From the NCBI GenBank assembly GCA_027475525.1, contig JAMWFC010000088.1, positions 961,534 through 1,025,533 on the forward strand: 64,000 bases of DNA, in the 5' to 3' direction. The notes beneath the pieces are model-generated. The model was not told where the DNA came from and made no database searches. It saw only the letters and a list, made by a program, of their open reading frames with translations. The stretch's first letter is position 1; every line of letters begins with the position of its first letter. Position numbers and translations under genes: made by a program. Source of the DNA: Macrolepiota albuminosa (Eukaryota; Basidiomycota; Agaricomycetes; Agaricales; Agaricaceae). Positions 11,690 through 22,600 of this stretch are shown piece after piece.

Positions 11690-11955
11690 GGAAAGATCGC
11701 ACAATTGGTGGTTGAAAATACCGTCAATCTCATTGTGCAGGTATGTGTCGGATATTTCTATCAAAATATATTTCAACCGACCTCTGCTTAACAGGCCTGG
11801 GCACAAGACAACGAGGTTATCAACCAGGTCCTTGTAGGTGACTTCAACAGACACCACTCGATGTGGGATAGCCCAAGGAACAGTCACCTGTTCACAAGCA
11901 GAAATCTTGACACGGCTGACATGCCCATAAGCTTACTCACTCGACACAGATGCGC
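11690..11955 (+). pseudogene. LINE endonuclease fragment
   Basis: One frame around 11800-11950 reads VLVGDFNRHHSMWDSPRN, followed by LFTSRNLD. This is the GDFNxHH catalytic block of the endonuclease/exonuclease/phosphatase domain of non-LTR retrotransposons. The flanking reading frames are interrupted and no reverse transcriptase follows. Sequence after about 11955 is unrelated, so this is a truncated relic. Confidence 0.75.
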
Positions 11956-12196
11956 GGGGTTCTACGTCGGTGGGCGGTGTGGTCGGGGAGAGTGAAAGTG
12001 AGCGTGAGCCCGCCCCGGCGGTTCGTCAGTCCGCCTGCGAGTCCGAAAGGGGGATCGGTCAAGCTTGTTGTGGGTGTGGAGAGTAGTGAGAAGGGGGAGG
12101 GCTATGACGGAGCCTTTGCCTTTGTCTGTCGCGGCTGAGACTAGGACGACGACGAGAGTGGTCAAGATGAGGTCAAGTACGAGTGTTGCTGCGAGC

Positions 12197-12350
12197 ACTA
12201 GTATGGGTGCGTCTACGAGTACGAGTGGGAAGATCGCGAGCAACATGAAGCAGAGTATGAAGTCAAGTACGAAACTAGTATGGGTGCGTCTACGAGTACG
12301 AGTGGGAAGATCGCGAGCAACATGAAGCAGAGTATGAAGTCAAGTACGAA
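12197..12350. repeat. Exact 77-bp tandem duplication (locus 2)
   Basis: Positions 12197-12273 and 12274-12350 are identical and adjacent, in GC-rich sequence with no recognised gene. Confidence 0.95.
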
Positions 12351-12379
12351 CGCCGGGGGGTGGCACAGACGTGGGCCCG

Positions 12380-12548
12380 GAAAAGGTGGAGAGAAATAGT
12401 TTGGTTCTTTCCGGCGGCACTGGTGCCACTAAACCGGTGGGGATTACACCACCTCCAGCCGCTCCACAACACCGTGCGTTGTCCCCATCTTCCCTAAACA
12501 AGATGCAAGCCAAAGTGCTTCGGGCGAAACTCATGGGTGCACCGGATG
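12380..12548 (+). pseudogene. Probable CWF19-like splicing-factor fragment
   Basis: The plus-strand frame contains HRALSPSSLNKMQAKVLRAK followed by LMGAPDA. This resembles the conserved block (LNK-QAKVLRAKLMG-P-A) that precedes the CwfJ domains in fungal CWF19/Drn1 proteins, which act in late spliceosome/lariat metabolism. Only this block is present. The homology stops near 12548, where a Brr2-like fragment begins on the opposite strand. Confidence 0.45.
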
Positions 12549-12942
12549 CAGTCAAAGGGATTCTGTGTCATCCGCATATAAAAGTACGTCCAGGTCAAGA
12601 TATCCTACAGAACAGAAGGTTAGAATGGTAACTAGAAAACCAGGCATATCACCTACCATCGCATCCTGTTTATTCTCGATCGTCTTGACAGCGATCTCAG
12701 CGAGGAAGTAGTCGTGCAGAAGGCGAGTTGGCAGGTGCGATTCAATCGGCAGGCCTTCTGCCAAGAACTTTTTGTAAAAGTCCTTCCGAGTCTGTTGGCA
12801 CATGAACACACAACGGCTCCGTTCATCCTCTCTCGGCCGACATGCACGGCCCATCATCTGCAGCACATCCATGACAGGGTAATCGATGTACCTGTGCTCC
12901 TTCCCCTCATAGAATTGGACACCCGTGATGACATCAATCGAC
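12545..12942 (-). pseudogene. Brr2 (Ski2-like spliceosomal helicase) internal fragment
   Basis: Two exons on the minus strand encode a piece of the helicase module. The first (12942-12657) has [47 protein letters not shown] and [19 protein letters not shown]. The second, after a 52-nt GT-AG intron, begins near 12604 with [16 protein letters not shown]. The Q-x-x-GRAxRP block is helicase motif VI of Ski2-type ATPases, and the following block is the winged-helix entry typical of Brr2 (family knowledge). A whole Brr2 gene is over 6 kb; here under 400 bp remain, with no start or stop. It is an isolated gene fragment, very well conserved in sequence. Confidence 0.8.
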
Positions 12943-12949
12943 TAGGGCA

Positions 12950-15139
12950 TCATGTGTCGCTGGTGCGCGTGGAGGTGGAAAGCGGGACAGATGAAGGCCT
13001 TGACAGAGACACGTTGCTTGTCGTCGTCGGAGGCGGGGACTCAGACGGTAGTTCGCAGACCGAGGACGGCGTCCCATCACTGGAAACCTTCATCTTCTTG
13101 CTCTTAACTAACAACTGATCCCTCGGGAGATCGTCTAGCTCCTCCGAGCTACGCTTTCGCAGCCGATGGGGGGACGTCTGCCCCGTTTGTGGTTGTAAGC
13201 TGATATGCAGGTGAGTTATTTTCGTCCGTCCACGCTCTCTTTGGAGGCGTCCCACCACGCAGCGATAGACCATCCGTCATGTCGTAGTAATCGCGTTCGT
13301 GCGTAACATCGATATCAAGCTCGTCACTGGATCGCTTTCTAGACCGCGGAATGACAACAGTCGGGAGAGCCGGGGAAGACAGCTCCTCCGACGAATCGAC
13401 TTCCACAACCTCGCTCCCGTCCGATGCAGACGTAGACTCGAACTCCTAAAACCCTTAGACCTCGCGCACTTCTTCTTCCACAAATCTTCCGTGTTTTCTT
13501 CATCTTCATCGTACGTATCCACATCATGCTCGATTATTTGAAGTGATAATTTCGTCCTTCTTATCATCTATCGGTGGGGGTGGGGGCGATGGTGTTGTCT
13601 GCAGTGTCGTCGTCGACATGACGGGGCTTGTTTCATTCGAAGACCGGCTCCCACTCGACGTCGAAGAATCATCGCTATCTGTTCCCATCGTAGTCGTACT
13701 CGAATCTCTCCTTTTCGAGTCTCGCTCCTGAGAATCATTCATTCTCCGTTGCACCCAGTCGAGTCCGTTAAGCCACACGCCCTCCTCGTTCCTCAACTCC
13801 GATAAGACATCCTCCATAGACATCTTCGATGCCCTAATCGCAGGATCTTCTATCCCACGTCCGTACCCCATCCCGGGCGTCTGACATTCAATAACTATCT
13901 TGCGCACGAAATTACGCATGGGCGGGACCAGGATCTCCTTCAACTGGCGCTGATGAGCACTGAACGCCTGCTCACAGAGTCCAAATGTTGGCGGAATCGT
14001 TCCCTTGAGAGTAGAAGGTAGGGGATGCACCCCTGTCTCATCGTCCTGGCCTGAATCGGAAGACGGAGAGCACGTCCAAGGACAGGGGTGGACGGCCGGC
14101 ACGTAATCCTTGTACCCATTCATCGTGTGGTGATACCACGTGTCAGCAGGACTTATCCAGTGCCCATCGAGTATCCGAGCCCTAGCCCAATCCCCCAGTG
14201 CCATATCACGCACATGGGCCTCTTCCATCTGCAAAAGTTCAATGTCTTCCTCGCTGTCACTCGACTCTTCCTCCTCCTCATAGCGTTTGAGGCCCTAAAG
14301 GCCTTCACTGTCGATCTTGTTTGTCTTTTTCAGCATCTTGAGCATGAAGTCAAGGCGAGTGTTTTTCTTTAGCCACAACTTCTCGCGAGCAAGGAAAAGG
14401 ACATCTTGTCTCGCCTGCGCGCTTCCACAGCCACTCGATACGGCATGATCTACAGGTAGCTTCAACGTTCGGGAAAGTCTCCTTGTCATCGTTGTCGATA
14501 ACGCCAATGAGATGTTCCTGCTGGGCAGCGTTTGCTGCTTGTGCACCGACAAGCGCAGCATCGTACGCAGGTGCCGCACGCAGGCACATTCCGCAGTAAG
14601 AAGTTGGGCGGCGGTCATGCTCACGGCAGAGGGCGATAGTGCGGAGGAAATTGTTACGGCCCAAGCGTTTTGCATTCGCAAGGCCTGTGGTAGAGTTGGG
14701 CACGTTAACGCGGCAGACGAAGCAACTGACGCGTGTGATGTTGCGAAAGTGGTAAAACGGAGAAATCCTGGTAGGCTGTGCATTGGTTACAGAAGAATTG
14801 AGGGATCCATTTCTGGGTACAATGAACTGGTGGTGACCAAGCGCGTCAGTTGGGTCAATTAACGCTATTGCCTGATTCCAGAAGAGGTGATATTGCACTA
14901 CGAAACGTGAGTGTGGCGCAGTAAATCAGGACGAACTACATACGTGCTAGATGCCACTGAGGACAGATGGCCATCATGTGTCTCTCGAGCTCGTTGGCGT
15001 CGCGTAACGCGGTGTAGACCATACCCTGATGCCAAGTCTCGCGTAACTCCCATGACTGCGGGCAATAGCTAGTAGAAGAGATATCTAGCAGGTAGAAAGT
15101 GGCAATTATCCTGCCATACCCAAAGGATTCAGTGCTCAT
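12950..15139 (-). pseudogene. Cysteine-rich conserved fungal protein, interrupted by lesions
   Basis: Start ATG at 15139 (FGYGRIIATFYLLDIS...). The exon ends at 14944, and after a 46-nt intron the second exon starts at 14897 in frame. It carries CFVCRV, CREHDRRPTSYCGMCLRAAP and CRSCRIEWLW, a likely zinc-binding cluster. A one-base frame change is needed near 14425 to enter AREKLWLKKNTRLDFML, and an in-frame TAG sits at about 14296-14298 before an acidic stretch. Then come ALGDWARARILDGHWISPAD, TWYHH and ALCEQ-like FGLCEQAFSAHQRQL. The tail holds two KRSS(D/E)EL repeats down to about 12950. I recall this architecture as a conserved hypothetical protein of Agaricomycetes. Role unknown. The stop and frame change argue for a pseudogene unless they are sequence errors. 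Confidence 0.55.
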
Positions 15140-15239
15140 ATGTGGCGCCAACGTTAGTGGACACACCGTGGGGCCTTGAGGACGACGCGCACGCTGGCCT
15201 GCTCCCAATCGACATACACGTGCGGAGGGTCTGCAGTAT

Positions 15240-15601
15240 CTCAAACTCCAACCCTGGCGTAAAGCGCTGTCTCGTAGTCGACTTGATAGCGTTCTTCATC
15301 TGGCGCTTTGACCCCGCTTCAGATAGACTGAGACATCTAGACGCCTCTGCCAGCAATCCGGTCTACTCCAATCTGAGCCGTCGAAAATACAGCGAAGTGG
15401 GGCATGAACACACCTCCATACCAAGCGCAGCCTCCATGAACGCACATACGCCTTGTCCGAGAAGGTGATACGGGTCATCTTTGTCCGCGAAATGCTCCTT
15501 GGCACGTTTGAGGTCGTTGCAGAAGAGATAGTCAAACCCCCGTGTGGCAGAGACGAGGAGCTCTGCGCTGCTTGATTCACTTTGTATTGCAGAGGAGGCC
15601 A
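15240..15601 (-). pseudogene. IML2-like (TTC39 family) N-terminal fragment
   Basis: ATG at 15601 opens [16 protein letters not shown], then [37 protein letters not shown], a GT-AG intron of about 52 nt, and GLLAEASRCLSLSEAGSK, RFTPGLEFEIL. The order matches the start of fungal IML2 (mitochondrial outer-membrane/inclusion-body clearance protein, TPR-like). The homology ends at about 15240 and an unrelated frame follows, so several hundred C-terminal residues are missing. The GC-rich minisatellite lies directly upstream of the start codon. Confidence 0.65.
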
Positions 15602-16240
15602 TTAGACGCTGGTGCGCCGACACTGAGAGAGGGCATTTGGACGCTCTCTGGGGGGCCTGGCCGTCGACGAGCTGGCAGGAGGGAAGGGAGGAAGAAGGGG
15701 TGGGTGAAGGGCAGTCCCAACCACAAGGGGGGCCTGGCCGTCGACGAGCTGGCAGGAGGGAAGGGAGGAAGAAGGGGTGGGTGAAGGGCAGTCCCAACCA
15801 CAAACGACGCCGAACGAAGCGCCAACGACGCTTCGTTCGGGTGCGTGGATGCTGAGAGAGGGCATTTGGACGCTCTCTGGGGGTCCTGGCCGTCGATGAA
15901 TTGGCAGGAGGGAGGGGAGGAGGAAGGGGTGGATGAGGCAGCCCCCAGCACGAACGACGCCGAACGACGCGCCAACGACGCTTCGTTCGGGTGTGTGGAT
16001 GTTGAGAGAGGGCATTTGGGCGCTCTCTGGGGGTCCTGAGCGGCGACGAGCTGGCAGGAAGGAGGGAAGGAGTAGGTAAAGGGCAGTCCCAAGCACGATC
16101 GACGCCGAACGAAGCGCCAACGACGCTTCGTTCTGGTGCGTCGACACTGAGAGAGGGCATTTGGACGCTCTCTGGGGTCCTGGCCGTCGACGAGCTGGCA
16201 GGAAAGAAGGGAGGAGGAAGGGCAATGGGCAGACATCTTA
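15602..16240. repeat. GC-rich minisatellite, period about 150 bp
   Basis: The motif GAGAGAGGGCATTTGG recurs at about 15624, 15853, 16003 and 16148, with the CGTCGACGAGCTGGCAGGA and CGCCAACGACGCTTCGTTC blocks in register. Spacing is 150 and 145 bp, but 229 bp for the first pair, which equals about 152 plus the 77-bp duplication inside it. The long ORFs over this region on both strands follow from its composition and periodicity and are not genes. Confidence 0.9.
15650..15803. repeat. Exact 77-bp tandem duplication (locus 3)
   Basis: 15650-15726 equals 15727-15803. It sits inside one unit of the 150-bp minisatellite and makes that unit anomalously long. Confidence 0.95.
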
Positions 16241-16346
16241 GAGCGCGAGAATATACCCTGATTTTTCTCTTATAAGCTCAGCCTCGCGAGAACATCCCCC
16301 ATTTCTCTCTCTTCACTTGACAGCCACCATCACCTTACAACAATTT

Positions 16347-16967
16347 ATGTCCTACATGTCCATAGGCTCTGTCCTATCCAAAGTCTTTCCTGCCGAGGCA
16401 CGCCCTACGACGATGAATGACCTGCGGCCTTATTCCTTCCAAATCTTGCTTATGGTATGTGGAGTTTCTTGTAAATTTGTCTTAGTCCTGTTCTTCTCGC
16501 GATGTCATAGGCATTCTCATTGGGAGCGTTGGTTCTATCTTTGAAAAATCTATTGCCAATGTTTACACAACGTTTCGTAGCCCGATCATAGGTGCCCTGG
16601 CAATACCTCAGGACAATTTTGTTCCCAACGGGTTTGCCATGTATACAGTCTGGTTATGCGTTGTTTCAACGGTTATTTCGGCGATTTTGGCTTTTGTCTA
16701 CATCGTAACGTATACCTTTGATGTGAGTTTCACACTCTCATTCCAGAAGCCTTGTTATTGAGTTCCTTACTCAATTAGGTCTCTGAAGTCTCAAAAATCG
16801 TCATCTTGTTCATAGCTATGTCTATGACCTTGGCCTTTTGCTCTGGATGCATTGCCATTTTGTCTATCATCATTTCTTTGCAACCCTACGTTGTGATTCC
16901 CTTTATCATCATCTTCCCGCTAGCAATTATATTTACTTTCGTTCGCCGTTTATTTTTTTCTGACTGA
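16347..16967 (+). CDS. Small multi-pass membrane protein, candidate gene
   Basis: Three exons: about 16347-16454, about 16486-16722 and 16779-16967. The product is about 177 residues with an N-terminal polar lead and at least three hydrophobic segments (YTVWLCVVSTVISAILAFVY, IVILFIAMSMTLAF and IPFIIIFPLAIIFTF). The last intron has canonical GTGAGT...TTAG ends and is shared with the coiled-coil gene. The first intron is a problem: the obvious 58-nt GT-AG intron leads to an early stop, and the frame-compatible choice would be only 31 nt. The 5' exon is therefore uncertain or carries a small indel. No known family was recognised. An integral membrane role follows only from hydrophobicity. Confidence 0.5.
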
Positions 16968-17060
16968 ATGCCTTTTTTTTTCAACATTACATATGTACAA
17001 TCTCATTTCTTGTATTCTATTATGTCGTTTTACTTGTTCTTTTTTTGATTTAAATGTAAA
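16708..17060 (+). repeat. Duplicated last-intron/last-exon segment (copy 2)
   Basis: Homologous to about 11235-11600 across coding, intron and 3' flank. This copy keeps an extra block of about eight codons (around MSMTLAF) that the other lacks. Confidence 0.8.
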
Positions 17061-17198
17061 TTTTAATGAGCGCGTCACATCGTATGATCATCACAGAACC
17101 CGATGAGCAGTGTTGACGAGCTTGATTTAAATGTAAATTTTAATGAGCGCGTCACATCGTATGATCATCACAGAACCCGATGAGCAGTGTTGACGAGC
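17045..17198. repeat. Exact 77-bp tandem duplication (locus 4)
   Basis: 17045-17121 equals 17122-17198, in non-coding sequence downstream of the membrane-protein gene. Confidence 0.95.
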
Positions 17199-17640
17199 GT
17201 GTCGTGCATCGTATGATGCGCGACGCGCTCGTCGATGCGATAGGTGTTTCTAATCTGTGTTTCTACAGAAATACTCAAAGATTATCTAATCTATGTTTCC
17301 CGAGGAACATTTAAGGTTTTTCTAACACGTTTTTTGTGAGAGAAACAAAGAATTTTCCCTTGAAAACACTTGAAAGAAATACAACAAGTGTTCACAAAGA
17401 AACACAATAATGTAAACATCACTTTCTTCTTGAGAAAAACACTAGAAACACGATTAATTTTATCTATCTGTATCTCAGGAATAATCGAAAGAAAATTTTT
17501 TCCTTTATCTCAAGTGAAATCATTGAGAAACTTTAACTTTTTTTTTTCTGTTTTTCGAAATAGATCTTATGTAATACTTGAGAAAAACAATTTAGAAATT
17601 ACATAACGTGTTTCTAACAGGTTTTTCTCAAGAAACCCCA
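17199..17640. other. AT-rich stretch without a gene
   Basis: Strongly AT-rich, with recurring motifs such as GTTTCTA, AGAAACA and AACACTTGA, and homopolymer T runs near 17528. It may be a small non-autonomous element or solo LTR. No terminal repeats were identified. It directly abuts the truncated NLR. Confidence 0.5.
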
Positions 17641-18923
17641 GGGATTTCCCGAAGTGAGGGGCATCCAAGAAGGTTTCAGCATTGTCAAGGACAAGGAATG
17701 TGTCCGATGTTGAAATTGCCTTTGATATCAGATTGTGAGCATTGACCGAAGTCACCAATCCCAATGTCCTGGCAATCCGGTCAAGGAATGTTCCGAGATT
17801 CACTTGGTCAGCGTCCATATCATCGAACCGGACAAAATATCTTCTATGGAACCTGGAGGCGATTACTTGGTCATTTATAACAGCGCGGGCGATGGTACTT
17901 TTCCCGATGCCTCCCGGGCCAATGAGGGCAACGTTGCGGTAATCAAGCAGAGATTGGGTGGTACTCTTAACAAGATTGTGCCTTCCAAAAAAGACTCTTG
18001 GTCGAACGGGTAGTACATCAGGTTCCCCAGGATCCCTACAAAAGAAATGAGCCCGATCTTCGTGGACATTTGTCGGTGCATACGTCTGAGAATTGAAGTT
18101 CACTGCTGTACGAAACTCAGCCAGGAGTTTGTCAAGTTTCATATTTGTTGACATGTTAACTTGAGTCTGGATAAATTCATCACATTCCAGCAAGGAACAA
18201 GTAAACCAAGTATATAACTCACGTTAAAAAGGATCAGAAAGCGATTCAACTCATCCTTCATTTTTACAATATTCTCCTGGTTGATTGTAACGTGAAAGAC
18301 CTTTGATGCTAGATTCTTCTCGGCCTTTGGTCTCGCTGCACCTTGAATACCATCCATCGAACTGAATAGATTCAGAACTTGAGATGTCATTGAAATAACA
18401 ATAGTAAGAGATAATACCCCACCTTTTGAGCTCGATTAGTGCCCGACAGACGGTGTCATCAAGCTGATGTTTGGGGGTTTGGGAGGTAGTCCACCAAATA
18501 GCAAGGCCAAACATCTGACATGTCTCTGCAATCTCCTTGAAGTCATCCTGATTTGCCATCGTATTCTGAGAAAGATGTTAAGTAGAATTTGACAGTGTGT
18601 TCCATGGCTATACTTTGGCAATACTGAGTATTCCTGCAACAGTTGACAACACTCCCTTGACTATCGGCACAGGTACTGCATTACTGACAAGAGTAACTGT
18701 CTGTATTGCGCTATTCAAGATTGATATAGTTCGGTCATGGCTTGGATTCTGAACTTCTTGTAATCGTGTCACTCTTCTTTGCCCAACCTATCCGAAATAT
18801 TTTAGGAACATCCCTCACGTTACATCCAGGTAAAGAATTAAACCGGCTACATACCCCAGATATGCCAATATTACCCTCTTCAAGTGGCGACATTGCAAGG
18901 CTTTCCCGTTGGTCAGTGGTCAT
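17641..18923 (-). pseudogene. Truncated NLR: helical N-terminus plus NB domain cut after Walker B
   Basis: Start ATG at 18923 (MTTDQRESLAMSPL). After an intron come VTRLQEVQNPSHDRTISILN and VPVPIVKGVLSTVAGILSIA, a typical fungal NLR helical N-terminus, then exons with MANQDDFKEIAETCQMFGLA and KAEKNLASKVFHVTINQENI. The NB part has FFGRHNLV, the P-loop GPGGIGKST (Walker A) and TFLVLDNAETF (Walker B). Homology stops near 17650 at the AT-rich block, so the ARC subdomains and any repeat domain are missing. Introns are about 45-60 nt; one junction near 18420 is not in obvious phase. NLRs of this class are NTP-driven switches linked to non-self recognition in fungi (family knowledge). This copy cannot make a full receptor, though a short NB product is conceivable. 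Confidence 0.7.
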
Positions 18924-19059
18924 TGTAGTATCTCTGATATAACACAACAAATGCTGTGAATGGTCGATTTTAACTTGCATGTGACTTTAGGCTGTCCTTG
19001 AGTAAGGCAGTGAGTACTTGTTGTGATATCACAAATGTCACATCGTAAGTGTGCCCATT

Positions 19060-19270
19060 TCAGCTTTGTTCATTTGCCCAACAATTCAAGATGCTTGGAG
19101 GTCGGGCAAGGTTGCCACTGTACTGTCCCTTGATGTACAGGGTGCCTTCCACAACACTGCGGGAGAGGCTGTTCCACAATATGAAGGAAAGTCGAGTCCC
19201 GGCAGGTCTGGTTCATCTCACGGAACGCATGCTCAGCCTCATCATGAGCATGCCCAATGTATTGGACTAA
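19060..19270 (+). pseudogene. LINE reverse-transcriptase fragment
   Basis: Two overlapping frames give DAWRSGKVATVLSLDVQGAF and then LRERLFHNMKESRVPAGLV. This is the RT region around the first catalytic Asp (LDVQGAF) of basidiomycete non-LTR elements. A frameshift separates the two parts and nothing recognisable continues downstream. Confidence 0.7.
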
Positions 19271-19672
19271 TTGTCTGTCACCTCTAACAGTGCCTAGCTA
19301 CTTTTACATTTCATCAGCATGTATATGCTACAGAATATATTCTTGTTCTAGATCTCATTGTAATCTACTACACTTGCCTTGGGGTCACCACCAAAGATGA
19401 CAAGCCTGTTGTTGCATGGCAAGTCTAACAAATACCTGACAGGTAGGCCAAGTGATGAGCCGATCTGAAATGCCCTCTGTAGTGTATTCTATTAAAAATT
19501 CGTACAGGGATTCCACCAAATTAAGGTCATCAAACTTTTTTGAACAAATTGTACCTGGAAATGGAATGAGCGCAGCTGAACCAATCAGCCGTTATAATCG
19601 ACACCGGCTTTAACTAGAACGAATTGTTACGAGGTCTAGCTTGGACTTCACATCCTATACAACTATAGCTCA
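19271..19672. other. No gene seen
   Basis: Region between the LINE fragment and the UGGT stop codon. No convincing ORF or repeat. Confidence 0.5.
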
Positions 19673-22600
19673 TCTCGGCCAGGAATACTCGAGCTTACTG
19701 GAGAACCTTCAGACTCAGGATCAGAGGGCTTGTTAATCTCCGGTTGAGTGATTCCAGCGTTGGCTAAGACATTAGTGTCAGCAGTGGCCAACCCTGATTG
19801 AATGACACCAGCTTCTGCCAGTTGGCGAGTAAACTGTGCGATTTCCTGGTCGTACTCTTCCCATTCGGGAATTTGCCTGGCTCGAACAAGCTTGGGTTCT
19901 TTCTGTTGTTACAATGAGCAAACTCATAGGCGTTGTTTTGGATTTGCTTACTGTGAGAGGATTCTGACAGAGATCAATGGTCTTTGCTCGATGGAGTCTA
20001 TCTTTATTGCCTGAAAGGGCGTGTGAGCTACAAGAATAGCCAATGGAATAGAAACTTACACCAAGTTTCACACTTGTAACCGTGCAAGCTGTCAGCACAC
20101 TGTCAATAACAAAGAGCTTCACGAAAGCCTACCCAAAGCCAGTCTTCATGGAGTGAAAACTTTAATATCGTGAGCGCAATTTCGGAGGGAAAACAATGAC
20201 CTTACGATTGGAACTTCTCTCTGAAGGTTGTTTGGAAGATCTGAAACGAGAATTAGCTTGATAAAAATACTAGCACGAGAGACTGACCTTGATCCAGATT
20301 AGCGAGGGAATTAGGATCGGCAGAGAGCTGTTGATAATGTCCTCGGAGTATATCCTAATCCAACTCTCAACTTTGGCCTGCAATGAGAATGTAGATACGT
20401 ACACCTGCAGCTAACTAGAACAGAAAGAGGTTCAGCAGTTACCTTAAAGAACAAACAAAGCTTACATGACGGAACCGGTCGAGGTCGATGACATACAGTG
20501 CACTGAGGGACTATACTCAAAATTATACCATCTCTTTATAGAGAAAGACAGCCCAACCTGATGTGGTATGGTAAACCTTGCAAAAAGTCCTTCCAATACC
20601 CCGTCTTCCAGAACCTAAAGCCCTCCATATCGGTGTTATCGTCACCCATGGGGGTGTATCCATACGGTGCACCATGTAGGTCCAGGTCGACCAACTCTTT
20701 CAGGTCTGCGCGCACGATCTGGTCTGCGTCGACGAAAATGACCTTTTTGAGGTTCATGGGAAAGAGGACATCGAGGAAGAGAATCTTATACGCCCAAATA
20801 ATTCGTTGTTTCTCTGTCTGTTCTCGCAACCAAGAAGGCCATTTGTACGTCACAAGCTCGTACTTGAAACTGTACTTTTCAGCTAGGTGGGGAATAAATT
20901 CCTGGCGGTGACATTGGTTCACTTTTCCTTCGAGGTCTACAGAAAGATGCTTACTAAGAACGAAGGGGAAAGAAAGTTCTCTATGAACCAAAATTTGACT
21001 GTGCTCTGAGTATTCCGTAGGACGCTGAGGATCATGATCGAGGCAAATCGCTATGGGTTGATGCTAGCTTTAGTGATGTTCAAACAGCGAAGAAATACTA
21101 ACCTCGTACAAGAGCCCTGACGCAACAGTAAAGATGTTGATCTGTGCTTCATCCTGAACAACGATCTTCTTTTCTTTCGATTTAAAGAATGAAGTCACCC
21201 TAGTCCCAAATGAGGATCCGTAATTCACTCAAAGAGGAGGCCACAAACCGAGATGTTAAATCCCCGAACAGAGAACTGAAATCACCCTCTGGCTCTGGCT
21301 GTGCCAACACATCTGCATTCTCCATACCGACTTTCCTCGACAACCTCGGATACAGAGTGAGGCCCTCAAAGCTTGTCAAGGTGATTTCATTTCCCTTCTC
21401 GCGTATTGTAGGGCTATTCCACCCCTCATTTCCCACACTCTCCATCTCGTATACATCCCTACTCCTTCCCTTGCGAATCTCCAGTCCAAACACTCCAGGT
21501 TTCGCCTTAAATTGCAAGTAACCAAGATTTGCAACCACTTGTGTGTCGTCAATGGCTGACGGCTCATCTCCACCTCGAAGAAGTTCGAGTTGTACGCCCC
21601 GAGGTGGGTTATGGTTCTGAACCTCTCGTGCGTGTCCCTCGACAACCAGGTAGTCGAGATCGAAGATGGCTTTCAGGCTGTGGTCCTCGGGGGACAGGTT
21701 ACCAAGCTGGACGTTGTCAAGATCGTACAAGGCCTCCCGAGGCCGCACGAGCCAGGACATTGGGACGTCCATGGCTAAAGTATAGAGCGGTTCAACGGGA
21801 AGGTCTTCGAAGACAGTTTGAGCAGCAACCTCTTGACTAGATATGCATGTTTGAGTCACATCACCGGAACGTCATGTATCATTTGACCTTACCCATTCTC
21901 ATCGTAAGAAGGTAAAGACAGCAGGTTATATCGATAAAAGTTCTTCAGGGGCATCTGTCCTCGCATTTAGCGACCGTTGTACGAGAGAGTTCTGAAAGAC
22001 CGACCTCAATATGATGAGCAGGATTCAGATGAATCTCAATGAACGTATCCGGCACGTTCATCAACCACTATGCCATCCAAATCGCCAGTTCATTAGCTTA
22101 GCACAATTCATACGAAGTTCAGACTTACCTCAAGCAAATTCGACCACCTCTGACCCACGACACTCAGCGGATCCATAATAACGGCAATATGAAGTAAAGC
22201 CGTCGAGTTATCCCCTGCCTCAAACGCTCTGCAAAAGACACATCAACTTAGCCTGCTTTACAAAACAAAAACGCAACTCACGTATACTGAGAATTTAGAA
22301 GTTGATACTGCTTATTCCTGGGCCGCTGGGGCGTCTGGAAAAGACCAACTTCACTCGGATCTGGGATTTGTACGGCAGTGATAACAGACGACGACATAGA
22401 AATCAGATTCGCGTAGGTTGCTCTGACAGTTATTTAGCACACCTACACATATATGGAACGAATGAGAAGGACACCTACCTATCAGTTTGACTCACGAATG
22501 GTGAAATGTTTTGAAGGGCATTCATAACCGGTTCAGCTCTTTTGCGAATCTCATAATTTTCCAACGCTGCAAAATCAACCGCACGGAAATTGCCTTTTTC

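Noticed and set aside
15363..16236. Long overlapping ORFs of over 200 codons on the minus strand
   Set aside because: They are produced by the GC-rich minisatellite, are mutually overlapping in several frames, and have no domain. Only the IML2-like end (15240-15601) is supported.
17370..17606. 78-codon ORF in the AT-rich block
   Set aside because: No homology or start context; expected by chance in this composition.
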